Of a DNA stretch of 64,000 bases, positions 1-7,664 are shown one piece after another. Source of the DNA: Streptomyces anulatus (GTDB taxonomy: Bacteria; Actinomycetota; Actinomycetes; Streptomycetales; Streptomycetaceae); contig NZ_BMVK01000003.1 of assembly GCF_014650675.1 (NCBI RefSeq), positions 310,001-374,000 on the forward strand, written 5' to 3'. Numbering within the stretch: the stretch's first letter is position 1; each line of letters opens with the position of its first letter. Made by a program: the position numbers and the translations under genes. The notes under the pieces were generated by a model. It did no database searches and was not told the origin of the DNA. It was given only the letters and a program-made list of their open reading frames with translations.

Positions 1-1364
1 AGGCCCGCGAGCAGCGGCTCCGCGAGCGTCAGCAGACCCGATACGGCCGCGAGCGGATTGCCGGGCAGCCCGACCAGATACGGCCCGTCCGGCGTTCCCC
101 GCGACTGTCCCGGAGCCGGCAGCCGCGCCAGCAGCATGGGGTGGCCGGGGCGGACCGCGGCTCCGTCCACCAGCAGTTCGGCCCCGAGGGCGTCAAGGAC
201 CGGGTGCACATGGTCGACCGGGCCGGAGGCGGTGCCGCCGGTGGTGACGATCAGGTCGGCGTCGGAGCCGGTGAGGGCCTCGCGCAGCGCTTCCGCGTCG
301 TCCCCGAGGCGGCGGGGCCCGGAGACCTCGGCGCCCAGAGCCCGCAGCCAGGGGCCGAGCATGGGGCCGAGGGCGTCCCGGATGAGCCCGTCGTGGGGCA
401 GCCCGGAGGCGAGCAGTTCATCGCCGAGGACGAGGATGTCGACGCGCGGACGGGGCACGGCGGGCAACGCGTCGTACCCGGCGGCCGCGGCGAGACCGAG
501 CACGGCCGGGGTCACGACCGTCCCGGCCGGGACGAGCTGCTCGCCCGAACGGCACTCCTGGCCCCGGGGTCTGATGTCCTGCCCGGCGACCACGGGACGC
601 CGGGCGTGCAACAGCCCCTTGGCCTCGTCGGCGTGCGCGTGCTCGCTGCGGATGACCGCCGTGGTGTCGGGCGGGACACGGGCGCCGGTGGCGATCCGTA
701 CGGCGGCGCCGTCGGGCAGTGCGGTGGCCGGGCCGCGTCCGGCGAGGAGCCCCGCCCCGGCCCCGAACGCCCAGGGCCCCGGCCCGGCGACCGCCCAGCC
801 GTCCATGGCCGAGGTGTCGAAGGACGGCAGATCGGTGAGCGCGCCGAGCGCCTCGGCCAGCACATGGCCCAGCGCCCGGTCGAGCGGCAACCGGATCGTC
901 GGGGGCGGACCGGCCCGCCCGGCCCTCGCCGCGGCCGCCCGCGCCCGGTCCCAGGAGAGGGTCGGGGGCGGTGGCGGGGCGGAGGACCGGACACGGCCTC
1001 CGGGCCGGTCCGCCGGGGCGGGGGCTTCCGGCAGAGCTTCCGTCAGGTCTCCCGGGTCGCCGCCGGGGCCGCCGCCCAGTCCCTCGCCGGGGGCCTCCCA
1101 CCTGAGACTCGGACGCCTGCTCGACCCACCGACCAGGGCGAGCGCCTGCTCGACGGCCCGCTCCGCCTCCTCGTGTGCGAGGCCGCTCCCGCGTCCGGTC
1201 GGGGCGAGGTCGGGCGCGGGGCCGGTGGCGTCACGCACGGGGTGGGTGGCGTCGGTGGGGTCATGCACGGGGCCGGTGGCCGCGGTGGGGTCATGCACGG
1301 GGCCGGTGGCCGCGGTGGGGTCATGCACGGGGCCGGTGGGGCGGCTCCGGTCGGGGCCGGTCAT
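1..1364 (-). CDS. moeA: Molybdopterin molybdenumtransferase MoeA, 3' end cut by window edge
   Basis: Inserts molybdate into adenylylated molybdopterin to finish molybdenum cofactor in the cytoplasm. The reading frame runs from ATG at 1364, overlapping the mobA stop by 4 nt (ATGA), off the left edge without a stop. It carries typical MoeA stretches: an SAMDGWAV-type motif near 800, TGGTASGPVDHV near 210-270 and GLPGNPLAAV near 50. The first ~150 residues are a low-complexity extension not usual in MoeA, including three copies of a TGPVHDPTAA-like decapeptide from a 30-bp tandem repeat, followed by a helical stretch rich in Glu and Ala. The conserved domain starts near 900. Domain IV at the C-terminus is outside the window. 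Identification is firm; the role of the N-terminal extension is unknown. Confidence 0.88.
   Translation of the reverse strand, partial: MTGPDRSRPTGPVHDPTAATGPVHDPTAATGPVHDPTDATHPVRDATGPAPDLAPTGRGSGLAHEEAERAVEQALALVGGSSRRPSLRWEAPGEGLGGGPGGDPGDLTEALPEAPAPADRPGGRVRSSAPPPPPTLSWDRARAAAARAGRAGPPPTIRLPLDRALGHVLAEALGALTDLPSFDTSAMDGWAVAGPGPWAFGAGAGLLAGRGPATALPDGAAVRIATGARVPPDTTAVIRSEHAHADEAKGLLHARRPVVAGQDIRPRGQECRSGEQLVPAGTVVTPAVLGLAAAAGYDALPAVPRPRVDILVLGDELLASGLPHDGLIRDALGPMLGPWLRALGAEVSGPRRLGDDAEALREALTGSDADLIVTTGGTASGPVDHVHPVLDALGAELLVDGAAVRPGHPMLLARLPAPGQSRGTPDGPYLVGLPGNPLAAVSGLLTLAEPLLAG
1231..1340. repeat. 30-bp tandem repeat inside moeA
   Basis: About 3.7 head-to-tail copies of a 30-bp unit. 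The copies starting at 1261 and 1291 are identical, the one from 1231 is degenerate and the one from 1321 is partial. The unit length is a multiple of three, so it adds decapeptides to the MoeA N-terminus without shifting frame. No spacers are present, so it is not a CRISPR. Copy number probably varies between strains (inference). Confidence 0.85.
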
Positions 1365-2275
1365 GGCGTCCCGGTCCCCTCGCGGCCCGCGTCGGGCTTC
1401 GCCCCGCCCGCCTCATCGCTCCCCGCGCTCGCTTCCGCTTCCCAGCGCAGAGCCAGAGCGGTGGCCCTGCGAGCGGTCTCCGCGACCGCTGCCGCGGCTT
1501 CGTCGGGCCCCGCTCCGGCGCTCGCCCTGGCCGCCGCGTACCCGACCAGGAAGGTCGTGAGCGGTGCGGCGGGGCGGGCGACTCCGTGCGCGGCGTCACG
1601 GGCGAGGTCGAGCAGGACACCGGTGTCGACGTCGAGTTCGATTCCCAGTTCGTTCTTGACCGAGGTGATCCATTCGTCCAGCACGGCCCCATGCTCCCTG
1701 ATCCGGGCTCTGGCGGCGGCGATGTCGTCCCAAGTGTCGCAGTCGAACGCGGCGTCAGGGCCCGCGTCCACCCGGGCGAGATCCAGCTCCGCCGTCAGGA
1801 GCCGGAGCGGCAGCCCGGCGAGGCCCCCGTACTCGGTGGCGAGCAGCGCCAGCTCCCGGCGGAGCGGCTCGGCGCGGTAGGCGGCCACCAGCGGCTGGTC
1901 ACGTCCGTCGGGGTCGATGCACAGGGCCCCTTCCCGGCCGGGCTGTCCGGCGGCGCCGAGCAGCGCGTCGACCGTCCCCGGGCCGAGGAACGGAAGGTCG
2001 GCGGAGAGGACGAGAACGCGCTCCGCCGTCGTCAGCCGCAGCCCCGCCCCCAGTGCCGCCAACGGGCCGCCGCCCTCGGGCACTTCCCGGGTCCAGGCGA
2101 CGGGTCTGGCGGTGGCGCGACGGCCGCCGACCACGACGGTGAGTGCCGCGTCGTCGCACGCCGCGAGCACGCGGTCGAGCAGCGCCCGGCCGCCCACCCG
2201 GACTCCTGGCTTGTCGGCGCCGCCGAGCCGCTTCGCGGCCCCGCCGGCAAGGACGATCACGTCATAGGCGGTCAT
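1361..2275 (-). CDS. mobA: Molybdenum cofactor guanylyltransferase MobA fused to a DUF6457-like domain
   Basis: MobA-type nucleotidyltransferase that links GMP to molybdopterin. 304 aa. Residues 1-~190 are the NTP-transferase fold: VLAGGAAKRLGGADKP nucleotide-binding loop near residues 8-23, a LSADLPFL metal-binding stretch near 92-99 and a DCDTWDD motif near 178. From about residue 195 there is a second helical domain (HGAVLDEWITSVKNELGI...) of the DUF6457 type, which in actinobacteria is often separate or fused to MobA. It ends in a low-complexity tail. The gene overlaps moeA by 4 nt, so the two form a cofactor operon. ATG start at 2275. Confidence 0.85.
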   Translation of the reverse strand: MTAYDVIVLAGGAAKRLGGADKPGVRVGGRALLDRVLAACDDAALTVVVGGRRATARPVAWTREVPEGGGPLAALGAGLRLTTAERVLVLSADLPFLGPGTVDALLGAAGQPGREGALCIDPDGRDQPLVAAYRAEPLRRELALLATEYGGLAGLPLRLLTAELDLARVDAGPDAAFDCDTWDDIAAARARIREHGAVLDEWITSVKNELGIELDVDTGVLLDLARDAAHGVARPAAPLTTFLVGYAAARASAGAGPDEAAAAVAETARRATALALRWEAEASAGSDEAGGAKPDAGREGTGTP

Positions 2276-2374
2276 ACGTCGAGTATGGGCGGCGGCCCGG
2301 GGCGACGCCCCCGCCGGGGTGGCCGGAAGGCCCGGTCCCGGAGGGGGCGAGTCCGGCAGGCTCCGGATGCCCGG

Positions 2375-3913
2375 CTACAGGGTGCGCAGCAGCACCGCCG
2401 GCTGCTCCACGCAGTCCGCCACATACCGGAGGAAGCCGCCCGCCGTTCCGCCGTCGCACACCCGGTGGTCGAAGGTCAGGGACAGCTGGACGACCTGACG
2501 TACGGCCAGTTCGCCCTGGTGCACCCACGGCTTGGGCATGATCCGGCCGACGCCGAGCATCGCCGCTTCCGGGTGGTTGATGATCGGCGTCGAACCGTCG
2601 ACCCCGAACACCCCGTAGTTGTTCAGCGTGAACGTGCCCCCGGTCAGCTGGGCCGGGCTCAGCTTCCCGGTCCGCGCCAGCTCGGTCAGCCGGGCGATCT
2701 CGGCCCCGATCGACTCGGCGTTACGGGTGTGCGCGTCCCGGACGACCGGAACGACGAGGCCCCGCTCGGTCTGGGCCGCGAACCCGAGATGCACGCCGGG
2801 CAGCCGGACGATCTCCCGGGCCTCCGTGTCCACGGTGGAGTTGAGCTCGGGGAACCGGGCCAGCGCCGCGGTGCAGATCCTCGCCAGCAGGGCCAGGACC
2901 GACACCTTCGGCCCGGCGGACGGGCCCGTGGCGGCGTTCATCGCGGCCCTGACCGCCATCAGCTCGGTGGCGTCGGCGTCGACCCAGCAGGTCGCGTCCG
3001 GGATCTCGGTACGGCTGCGCGACAGCTTGTCGGCGACCGCTCCGCGCACCCCGCGCAGCGGAATCCGCTCGGCTGCCGGAGCAGCCGAGGCAGCGGGGGA
3101 CGCGGCAGCCGGGGAAGCTCCGGTCGGGGCCGCAGCCGCCCTCGCTGTAGGTGTCTTCGCCGCCTCGGCCTCCTCCGCCTGCCGGATCGCGCGGTCGACG
3201 TCGGCGCGCAGGATCAGCCCGTCGGGACCCGAACCCGTCAGCCGCCGCAGTTCGATGTCGTGCTGCCGGGCCAGCCGGCGTACCAGCGGAGAGACCACCG
3301 GAACGGGTCCGTCGGACACCGGAGCGACGGACCCCGGAGCCGCGGTCGACGAGGCCGCGGGCACCGGAACGCCGGGAGCCCCGGACACCGGGGCTTCGGA
3401 CACCGGAGCTTCCGGCACCGCAGCTTCGACCGTCAGAGCCCCGGACCGCGTCGGCGTCCGGTCGAGCCGGTCCGGCCGGATGCGCCGACGCCGTGCGGCC
3501 GGTGCGCCCGTCCCGTACCCCACGAGCACGTTCCCCGAGCCGCCTGAGGACTCCGTGGCGGAGGAACCCGAGGACGACGAGGGCGAGGACGGACCGGAAG
3601 GGGCGGACCCGTTCCGGGCGCCCGACGGGCCCGGCGTGACGGGACCCGAGGTCTCCGGCCCCTCCGGCGCCCCGACGGCGACCGTCAGCAGCGGTGCGCC
3701 GACGGGAAGTTCCGTTCCCTCCTCGCCGAACCGCGCGGTCACCACGCCCCCGTAGGGGCAGGGCACCTCCACCATGGCCTTGGCCGTCTCGACCTCGACG
3801 ACGGGCTGGTCGATGGCGACGACGTCGCCGACCTCCACCAGCCAGCGGACGATCTCCGCCTCGGTCAGTCCCTCACCGAGGTCCGGCAGCTTGAATTCGA
3901 GCACCTGGGCCAT
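2375..3913 (-). CDS. bkdC: Branched-chain 2-oxoacid dehydrogenase E2 (lipoamide acyltransferase)
   Basis: Core acyltransferase of a 2-oxoacid dehydrogenase complex: takes the acyl group from E1 on a swinging lipoyl arm and passes it to CoA. 512 aa. The lipoyl domain is at residues ~5-78, with the lipoylated lysine at about K45 in VETAKAM. A long Ala/Pro/Gly/Ser linker follows, then a peripheral subunit-binding domain (SPLVRRLARQHDIEL...) near 275-310, another flexible linker, and the catalytic domain with FDHRVCDGG (the HxxxDG active-site motif) near the C-terminus. ATG at 3913 overlaps the E1beta stop. In Streptomyces this three-gene locus is the bkd set that makes branched acyl-CoA starters; substrate specificity cannot be read from sequence alone. 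Confidence 0.9.
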   Translation of the reverse strand: MAQVLEFKLPDLGEGLTEAEIVRWLVEVGDVVAIDQPVVEVETAKAMVEVPCPYGGVVTARFGEEGTELPVGAPLLTVAVGAPEGPETSGPVTPGPSGARNGSAPSGPSSPSSSSGSSATESSGGSGNVLVGYGTGAPAARRRRIRPDRLDRTPTRSGALTVEAAVPEAPVSEAPVSGAPGVPVPAASSTAAPGSVAPVSDGPVPVVSPLVRRLARQHDIELRRLTGSGPDGLILRADVDRAIRQAEEAEAAKTPTARAAAAPTGASPAAASPAASAAPAAERIPLRGVRGAVADKLSRSRTEIPDATCWVDADATELMAVRAAMNAATGPSAGPKVSVLALLARICTAALARFPELNSTVDTEAREIVRLPGVHLGFAAQTERGLVVPVVRDAHTRNAESIGAEIARLTELARTGKLSPAQLTGGTFTLNNYGVFGVDGSTPIINHPEAAMLGVGRIMPKPWVHQGELAVRQVVQLSLTFDHRVCDGGTAGGFLRYVADCVEQPAVLLRTL

Positions 3914-4944
3914 CAGCTGTCCGCCTCCCACTGCAACCGGGCCACCGCGTCGAGCACCCGGTCCACTCCCGGCAGATGGTGCCGCTCCAGCATGGGCGGC
4001 GGGTAGGGGATGTCGAACCCGGCCACCCGCAGCACCGGAGCCTCCAGATGGTGGAAGCACCGCTCGGTGATCCGGGCCGCGATCTCACCGCCGGGCCCGC
4101 CGAACCCGGGGGACTCATGGACGACGACCGCCCGCCCGGTGCGTCGCACCGACGCGGTCACCGTCTCGTCGTCGAACGGCACCAGCGAACGCAGGTCCAC
4201 CACTTCGAGGTCCCAGCCCTCGGCGACCGCCGCCTCGGCGGCCTCCATGCAGACCGGCAGGGAGGGCCCGTACGTGATCAGGGTGGCGCTGCGTCCCGAA
4301 CGGCGCACCACGGCCCTGCCGATCGGCTCGACCTCGGCGGGGGCCTCGGGCGACCAGTCGGCCTTGGACCAGTAGAGCCGCTTGGGCTCCAGGAAGATCA
4401 CCGGGTCGTCCGAGGCGATCGACTCCCGCAGCAGTCCGTACGCGTCCTCGACCGTGGCCGGTGTGACGACGTGCAGCCCCGGGGTGGCCATGTAGTACGC
4501 CTCGGAGGAGTCGCTGTGGTGCTCGACCCCGCCGATCCCGCCGCCGTACGGCACCCGCACGGTGATGGGCAGCGGCATGGCCCCGCCGGTGCGGTTGCGC
4601 ATCTTGGCGACATGGCTCATCAGCTGCTCGAACGCCGGGTAGGCGAACGCGTCGAACTGCATCTCCACCACGGGCCGCAGCCCGTACATCGCCATGCCGA
4701 CGGCCGCGCCGAGGATGCCCGCCTCGGCCAGCGGGGTGTCGGTGCAGCGGTCGTCGCCGAACTCCTTCGCCAGCCCGTCGGTGATCCGGAAGACCCCGCC
4801 GAGCGTGCCCACGTCCTCACCGAGCACGTGAACGGTGGGGTCCTCGGCCATCGAGTCGCGGAGCGCGCGCCCGAGTGCCTGTGCCATCGTGGCCGGTTTC
4901 GCCTTCGTCCGGCGTCCGTCGGCCGTCACTGCCGCGGTGGTCAT
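3913..4944 (-). CDS. bkdB: 2-oxoacid dehydrogenase E1 component, beta subunit
   Basis: Beta half of the thiamine-diphosphate E1 heterotetramer. 343 aa, normal family length. It has the transketolase pyrimidine-binding region (GEDVGTLGGVFRITDGL, then a TPLAEAGILGAAVGMA stretch) and the C-terminal transketolase domain with YGPSLPVCMEAA and VVHESPGFGGPGGEIAARI. ATG at 4944 overlaps the E1alpha stop (ATGA), so the three subunits are translationally coupled. The order E1alpha-E1beta-E2 without a local E3 is usual: lipoamide dehydrogenase is shared from elsewhere. Confidence 0.92.
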   Translation of the reverse strand: MTTAAVTADGRRTKAKPATMAQALGRALRDSMAEDPTVHVLGEDVGTLGGVFRITDGLAKEFGDDRCTDTPLAEAGILGAAVGMAMYGLRPVVEMQFDAFAYPAFEQLMSHVAKMRNRTGGAMPLPITVRVPYGGGIGGVEHHSDSSEAYYMATPGLHVVTPATVEDAYGLLRESIASDDPVIFLEPKRLYWSKADWSPEAPAEVEPIGRAVVRRSGRSATLITYGPSLPVCMEAAEAAVAEGWDLEVVDLRSLVPFDDETVTASVRRTGRAVVVHESPGFGGPGGEIAARITERCFHHLEAPVLRVAGFDIPYPPPMLERHHLPGVDRVLDAVARLQWEADS

Positions 4945-6101
4945 CGTCCCGCCTCCGCGCCGTGCTCGTCGTGGTCCTGCTCGGCGTCCAGCTCGGCGCG
5001 CAGAGCGGCAGCCTGCTCCCGGAGCTGGCCGGTCTGCTCGGCGTAGACATGGGTGAACAGGTCCATCGGGGCCAGCTCCGGATCCGCGTTCATCCGGTCG
5101 CGCAGGGCTGCGGCCATGCGTTCCGCGGCCTCCTTCGCCCGTGCGATGCCCTCGTCGTCCAGCAGCCCGCGCCCCGTCAGCTCACGCTCCAGCAGCAGCA
5201 CCGGGTCGTGCGCCTTCCAGGCCTCGACCTCGCTGTCGACCCGGTAGCGGGTGGCGTCGTCGGCGTTGGTGTGGGCTTCCATGCGGTAGGTGACGGCCTC
5301 GACCAGGGTCGGGCCCTCGCCCCGCCGGGCCCGTGCCACGGCCTCGCTCAGCACCTGGTGCACGGCTGCGGCGTCGTTGCCGTCGACGAGACGGCCCGGC
5401 ATCCCGTATCCGACGGCCTTGTGGGCGAGGGAGGGGGCGGCGGTCTGCTTGGCCAGCGGCACCGAGATCGCGAAGCCGTTGTTCTGGACGAAGAAGACGA
5501 CCGGGGCCTTCCAGACGGCCGCGAAATTCAACGCCTCGTGGAAGTCGCCCTCGCTCGTGCCGCCGTCGCCGACCATGGCGAGCGCCACCACGTCGTCGCC
5601 CTTGAGCCGGGCGGCGTGCGCCAGCCCCACGGCGTGCGGGAGCTGGGTGGCCAGGGGAGTGCACAGCGGGGCGATGCGGTGCTCGCGCGGGTCGTAACCG
5701 GTGTGCCGGTCGCCCCGCAGCAGAGTCAGCGCCTCGACCGGGTCCAGGCCGCGCGCGACGGCGGCCAGCGTGTCGCGGTAGCTGGGGAAGAGCCAGTCGC
5801 GCTCCTCCAGAACCAGGGCGGCGGCGATCTCGCACGCCTCCTGGCCGGTGCTCGACGGGTAGACCGCCAGCCGGCCCTGCTTCGTCAGCGCGGTGGCCTG
5901 GGCGTTGTAGCGACGCCCCCGGATCAGCTCGGCGTGGAGTCGGAGCAACAGCTCGGGGTCGACGTCGGCGACCGCGTCCGTACCGAGCACCCGGTAGGGC
6001 TCCGGGTCCGGGAGCAGCGGGGCGGGGTCGGTGATCGGCTTCCAGGCCGGGGGCGGCGTGGGCCGGTAGGCGGCCGCGCCGGGCAGCTCTTGGACCGTCA
6101 T
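4941..6101 (-). CDS. bkdA: 2-oxoacid dehydrogenase E1 component, alpha subunit
   Basis: Thiamine-diphosphate-dependent decarboxylase subunit of the branched-chain 2-oxoacid dehydrogenase complex. 386 aa. The ThDP motif starts GDGGTSEGD at about residues 178-186 and ends with the NN of FVQNNGFA near 209. The STGQEA and YRMEAHTNADD segments are typical of bacterial BCDH E1alpha. I chose ATG 6101 because an excellent AGGAGGTG ribosome site lies just upstream; longer in-frame starts lack one. First gene of the operon, divergent from the Lrp regulator, with a PaaR-like palindrome about 110 bp upstream. Confidence 0.92.
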   Translation of the reverse strand: MTVQELPGAAAYRPTPPPAWKPITDPAPLLPDPEPYRVLGTDAVADVDPELLLRLHAELIRGRRYNAQATALTKQGRLAVYPSSTGQEACEIAAALVLEERDWLFPSYRDTLAAVARGLDPVEALTLLRGDRHTGYDPREHRIAPLCTPLATQLPHAVGLAHAARLKGDDVVALAMVGDGGTSEGDFHEALNFAAVWKAPVVFFVQNNGFAISVPLAKQTAAPSLAHKAVGYGMPGRLVDGNDAAAVHQVLSEAVARARRGEGPTLVEAVTYRMEAHTNADDATRYRVDSEVEAWKAHDPVLLLERELTGRGLLDDEGIARAKEAAERMAAALRDRMNADPELAPMDLFTHVYAEQTGQLREQAAALRAELDAEQDHDEHGAEAGR

Positions 6102-6211
6102 GAGAAGCACCTCCTGGCATCGAGGGAGATCGAGGGACAGTCGATCGGGGGTGTCGACAGGGAGCGAGATGTCGAGGCGTGGGCCGGGCACGGGTGTGGT
6201 GTGCCTCACCT

Positions 6212-6225
6212 ACCGATTGTTCGGT
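6212..6225. promoter_or_regulatory. PaaR-type TetR operator upstream of the bkd operon
   Basis: Palindrome ACCGA-TTGT-TCGGT. The same half-sites with other 4-nt centres occur before paaA (12491) and between paaR and paaN (7597). It sits in the bkdA/lrp intergenic region, nearer the bkd start. Seen in sequence; binding by the nearby TetR regulator is inferred. Confidence 0.6.
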
Positions 6226-6259
6226 CGCGGGGGCATTTTGGCTACAGGCGCCGCCAGCC

Positions 6260-6308
6260 TGTGGACAAACGGTTCTCCACAGCCTGGGATAGGAACAGGT
6301 CGTCCACA
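6260..6308. promoter_or_regulatory. DnaA-box-like cluster between bkdA and lrp
   Basis: One perfect Streptomyces-type DnaA box (TTGTCCACA, minus strand, 6260-6268) and two one-mismatch boxes (TTCTCCACA at 6273-6281, TCGTCCACA at 6300-6308), all within 49 bp and immediately before the Lrp gene. Confidence 0.5.
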
Positions 6309-6326
6309 ACAGGGAGGCGCGGGCCG

Positions 6327-6929
6327 ATGGCAGCTGAACGAATGGCCGACAAGGGCGAGGAGCAGCGCCGGGTCACGCCCGCCGCCACGCCGTCGGCCGC
6401 CCCCTCGGTCGTACCGCCGGCCGCACCCGCCGGCCCGGCGGCGGAGGTCCCGGTTCCGCCCGCGCGGCCGCTGGACTCCATCGACCGCGACATCCTGCGC
6501 ATCCTCCAGACGGACGGCCGCGCCTCGATACGGTCCGTGGCCGAACGGGTCCACGTATCGCGCGCCAACGCCTACGCCCGTATCAACCGGCTCGTCGAGG
6601 ACGGCGTGATCCGCGGCTTCGGCGCCCGGGTCGACCACGAGCGGGCGGGCCAGGGGGCGTCCGCGTACATCACGCTCAAGATCGTGCAGAACTCCTGGCG
6701 CACGGTGCGCGAGCAGCTTCAGGCGCTGCCCGGGGCCACGCACATCGCCCTGGTCAGCGGCGACTTCGACGTACTGCTCCTGGTGCACACGCCGGACAAC
6801 CGGGCGCTGCGGGAGCTGGTCCTCACCCGGATCCAGTCCATCCCCGAGGTGCTTTCGACGCGCACCCTGCTGGTGTTCGAGGAGACGGACCTCGGCCCGC
6901 GCCCGGACCGGCCGGCCGAACTCGCCTGA
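6327..6929 (+). CDS. Lrp/AsnC-family transcriptional regulator (BkdR-like)
   Basis: DNA-binding regulator, 200 aa. A Pro/Ala-rich N-terminal tail of ~45 residues precedes a winged helix-turn-helix (LDSIDRDILRILQTDGRASIRSVAERVHVSRANAYARINRLVEDG, about residues 49-95), then a RAM effector-binding domain to about 185. ATG 6327 is chosen for its GGGAGG site 9-10 nt upstream. Divergent transcription from the bkd operon is the usual arrangement for BkdR, so control of branched-chain amino acid catabolism is likely (inference from context). Confidence 0.85.
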   Translation: MAAERMADKGEEQRRVTPAATPSAAPSVVPPAAPAGPAAEVPVPPARPLDSIDRDILRILQTDGRASIRSVAERVHVSRANAYARINRLVEDGVIRGFGARVDHERAGQGASAYITLKIVQNSWRTVREQLQALPGATHIALVSGDFDVLLLVHTPDNRALRELVLTRIQSIPEVLSTRTLLVFEETDLGPRPDRPAELA

Positions 6930-6944
6930 CCGCGACGGGCGGGC

Positions 6945-7541
6945 TCAGCGGCCGTTCGCCCGCATGCCCTCGAAGGCCAGCTGGACGACCGTGTCCGCGA
7001 GCTGCTCCTCCCCCGGGAACCCGCCCGGCTGCGGCCGGTACCACTCGACCAGTGAGTTCACCATGCCGAACAGCAGCCGGGTCGCCAGCCGTATGTCCAC
7101 GTCCGCCCGGAGGTCACCCTCGGCGACCGCGGCCTGGAGCAGCTCCGACACCCGCTGGTCGAACTCGCGCCGGCGCTCCAGCGCCCAGCGCTCCGTCTTC
7201 GTGTTGCCGCGCACGCGCAGCAGCAGGGTGACGTAGGGGACCTCGGCCATCAGCACGTCGACGGTCCGGCGCGTGACGTACTCGACCCGCTCGACCGCGC
7301 GCCCGCGCAGCGCTCCCGGCTCGTCGAGGATGGCGAAGAGCCCGTCGAGCGCCCGGCTCACGGCCCGGCGCAGCAGCTCCTCCTTGCCCGCCACATGGTG
7401 GTAGATGGAGGATTTCGAGATGCCCGCCGCCCGGGAGAGGTGCTCCATGGACGTGCCGTCGTAGCCGCGCTCGTTGAAGACACGAACGGCGACGGTGAGC
7501 AGGGTCTCCGGTGTGTACGTGTCCCGCTTGGCCGTGGTCAT
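6945..7541 (-). CDS. paaR: TetR-family regulator, PaaR-like
   Basis: TetR repressor, 198 aa. The N-terminal HTH (TLLTVAVRVFNERGYDGTSMEHLSRAAGISKSSIYHHVAGKEELL, about residues 14-58) is followed by a helical ligand domain with a C-terminal stretch shared by phenylacetate regulators. It is divergent from paaN, with a perfect ACCGA-N4-TCGGT operator in the shared promoter and the same box before paaABCDE. I infer that it represses phenylacetate degradation and is relieved by phenylacetyl-CoA, as known for actinobacterial PaaR. ATG at 7541. Confidence 0.78.
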   Translation of the reverse strand: MTTAKRDTYTPETLLTVAVRVFNERGYDGTSMEHLSRAAGISKSSIYHHVAGKEELLRRAVSRALDGLFAILDEPGALRGRAVERVEYVTRRTVDVLMAEVPYVTLLLRVRGNTKTERWALERRREFDQRVSELLQAAVAEGDLRADVDIRLATRLLFGMVNSLVEWYRPQPGGFPGEEQLADTVVQLAFEGMRANGR

Positions 7542-7563
7542 GTCCGCGATCCTCCCCCATGAG

Positions 7564-7572
7564 TTGTCCACA
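7564..7572 (+). promoter_or_regulatory. DnaA box (TTGTCCACA)
   Basis: Perfect match to the Streptomyces DnaA box in the paaR-paaN intergenic region. A single site; function uncertain. Confidence 0.4.
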
Positions 7573-7596
7573 GGTTCCCTGGGGCCCCTTGTCCCG

Positions 7597-7616
7597 ACCG
7601 ATCGTTCGGTTACTCT
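7597..7616 (+). promoter_or_regulatory. PaaR operator and paaN promoter
   Basis: ACCGA-TCGT-TCGGT at 7597-7610. The surrounding 16 bp (7594-7609) are the exact reverse complement of the box before paaA. A TACTCT -10-like hexamer follows immediately at 7611-7616, so a repressor on the box would cover the promoter of paaN. Confidence 0.65.
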
Positions 7617-7664
7617 AACTCCGTCCGTACGTCCCCGCCCGGCTCGATGAGGAGTTGGTCCGCC

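Noticed and set aside
1231..1340. CRISPR array
   Set aside because: Head-to-tail 30-bp copies without spacers and in frame with MoeA; no cas genes.
2375..6101. Long antisense reading frames opposite the bkd and pknB regions
   Set aside because: They arise from high third-position GC of the true genes and show no family features or ribosome sites.
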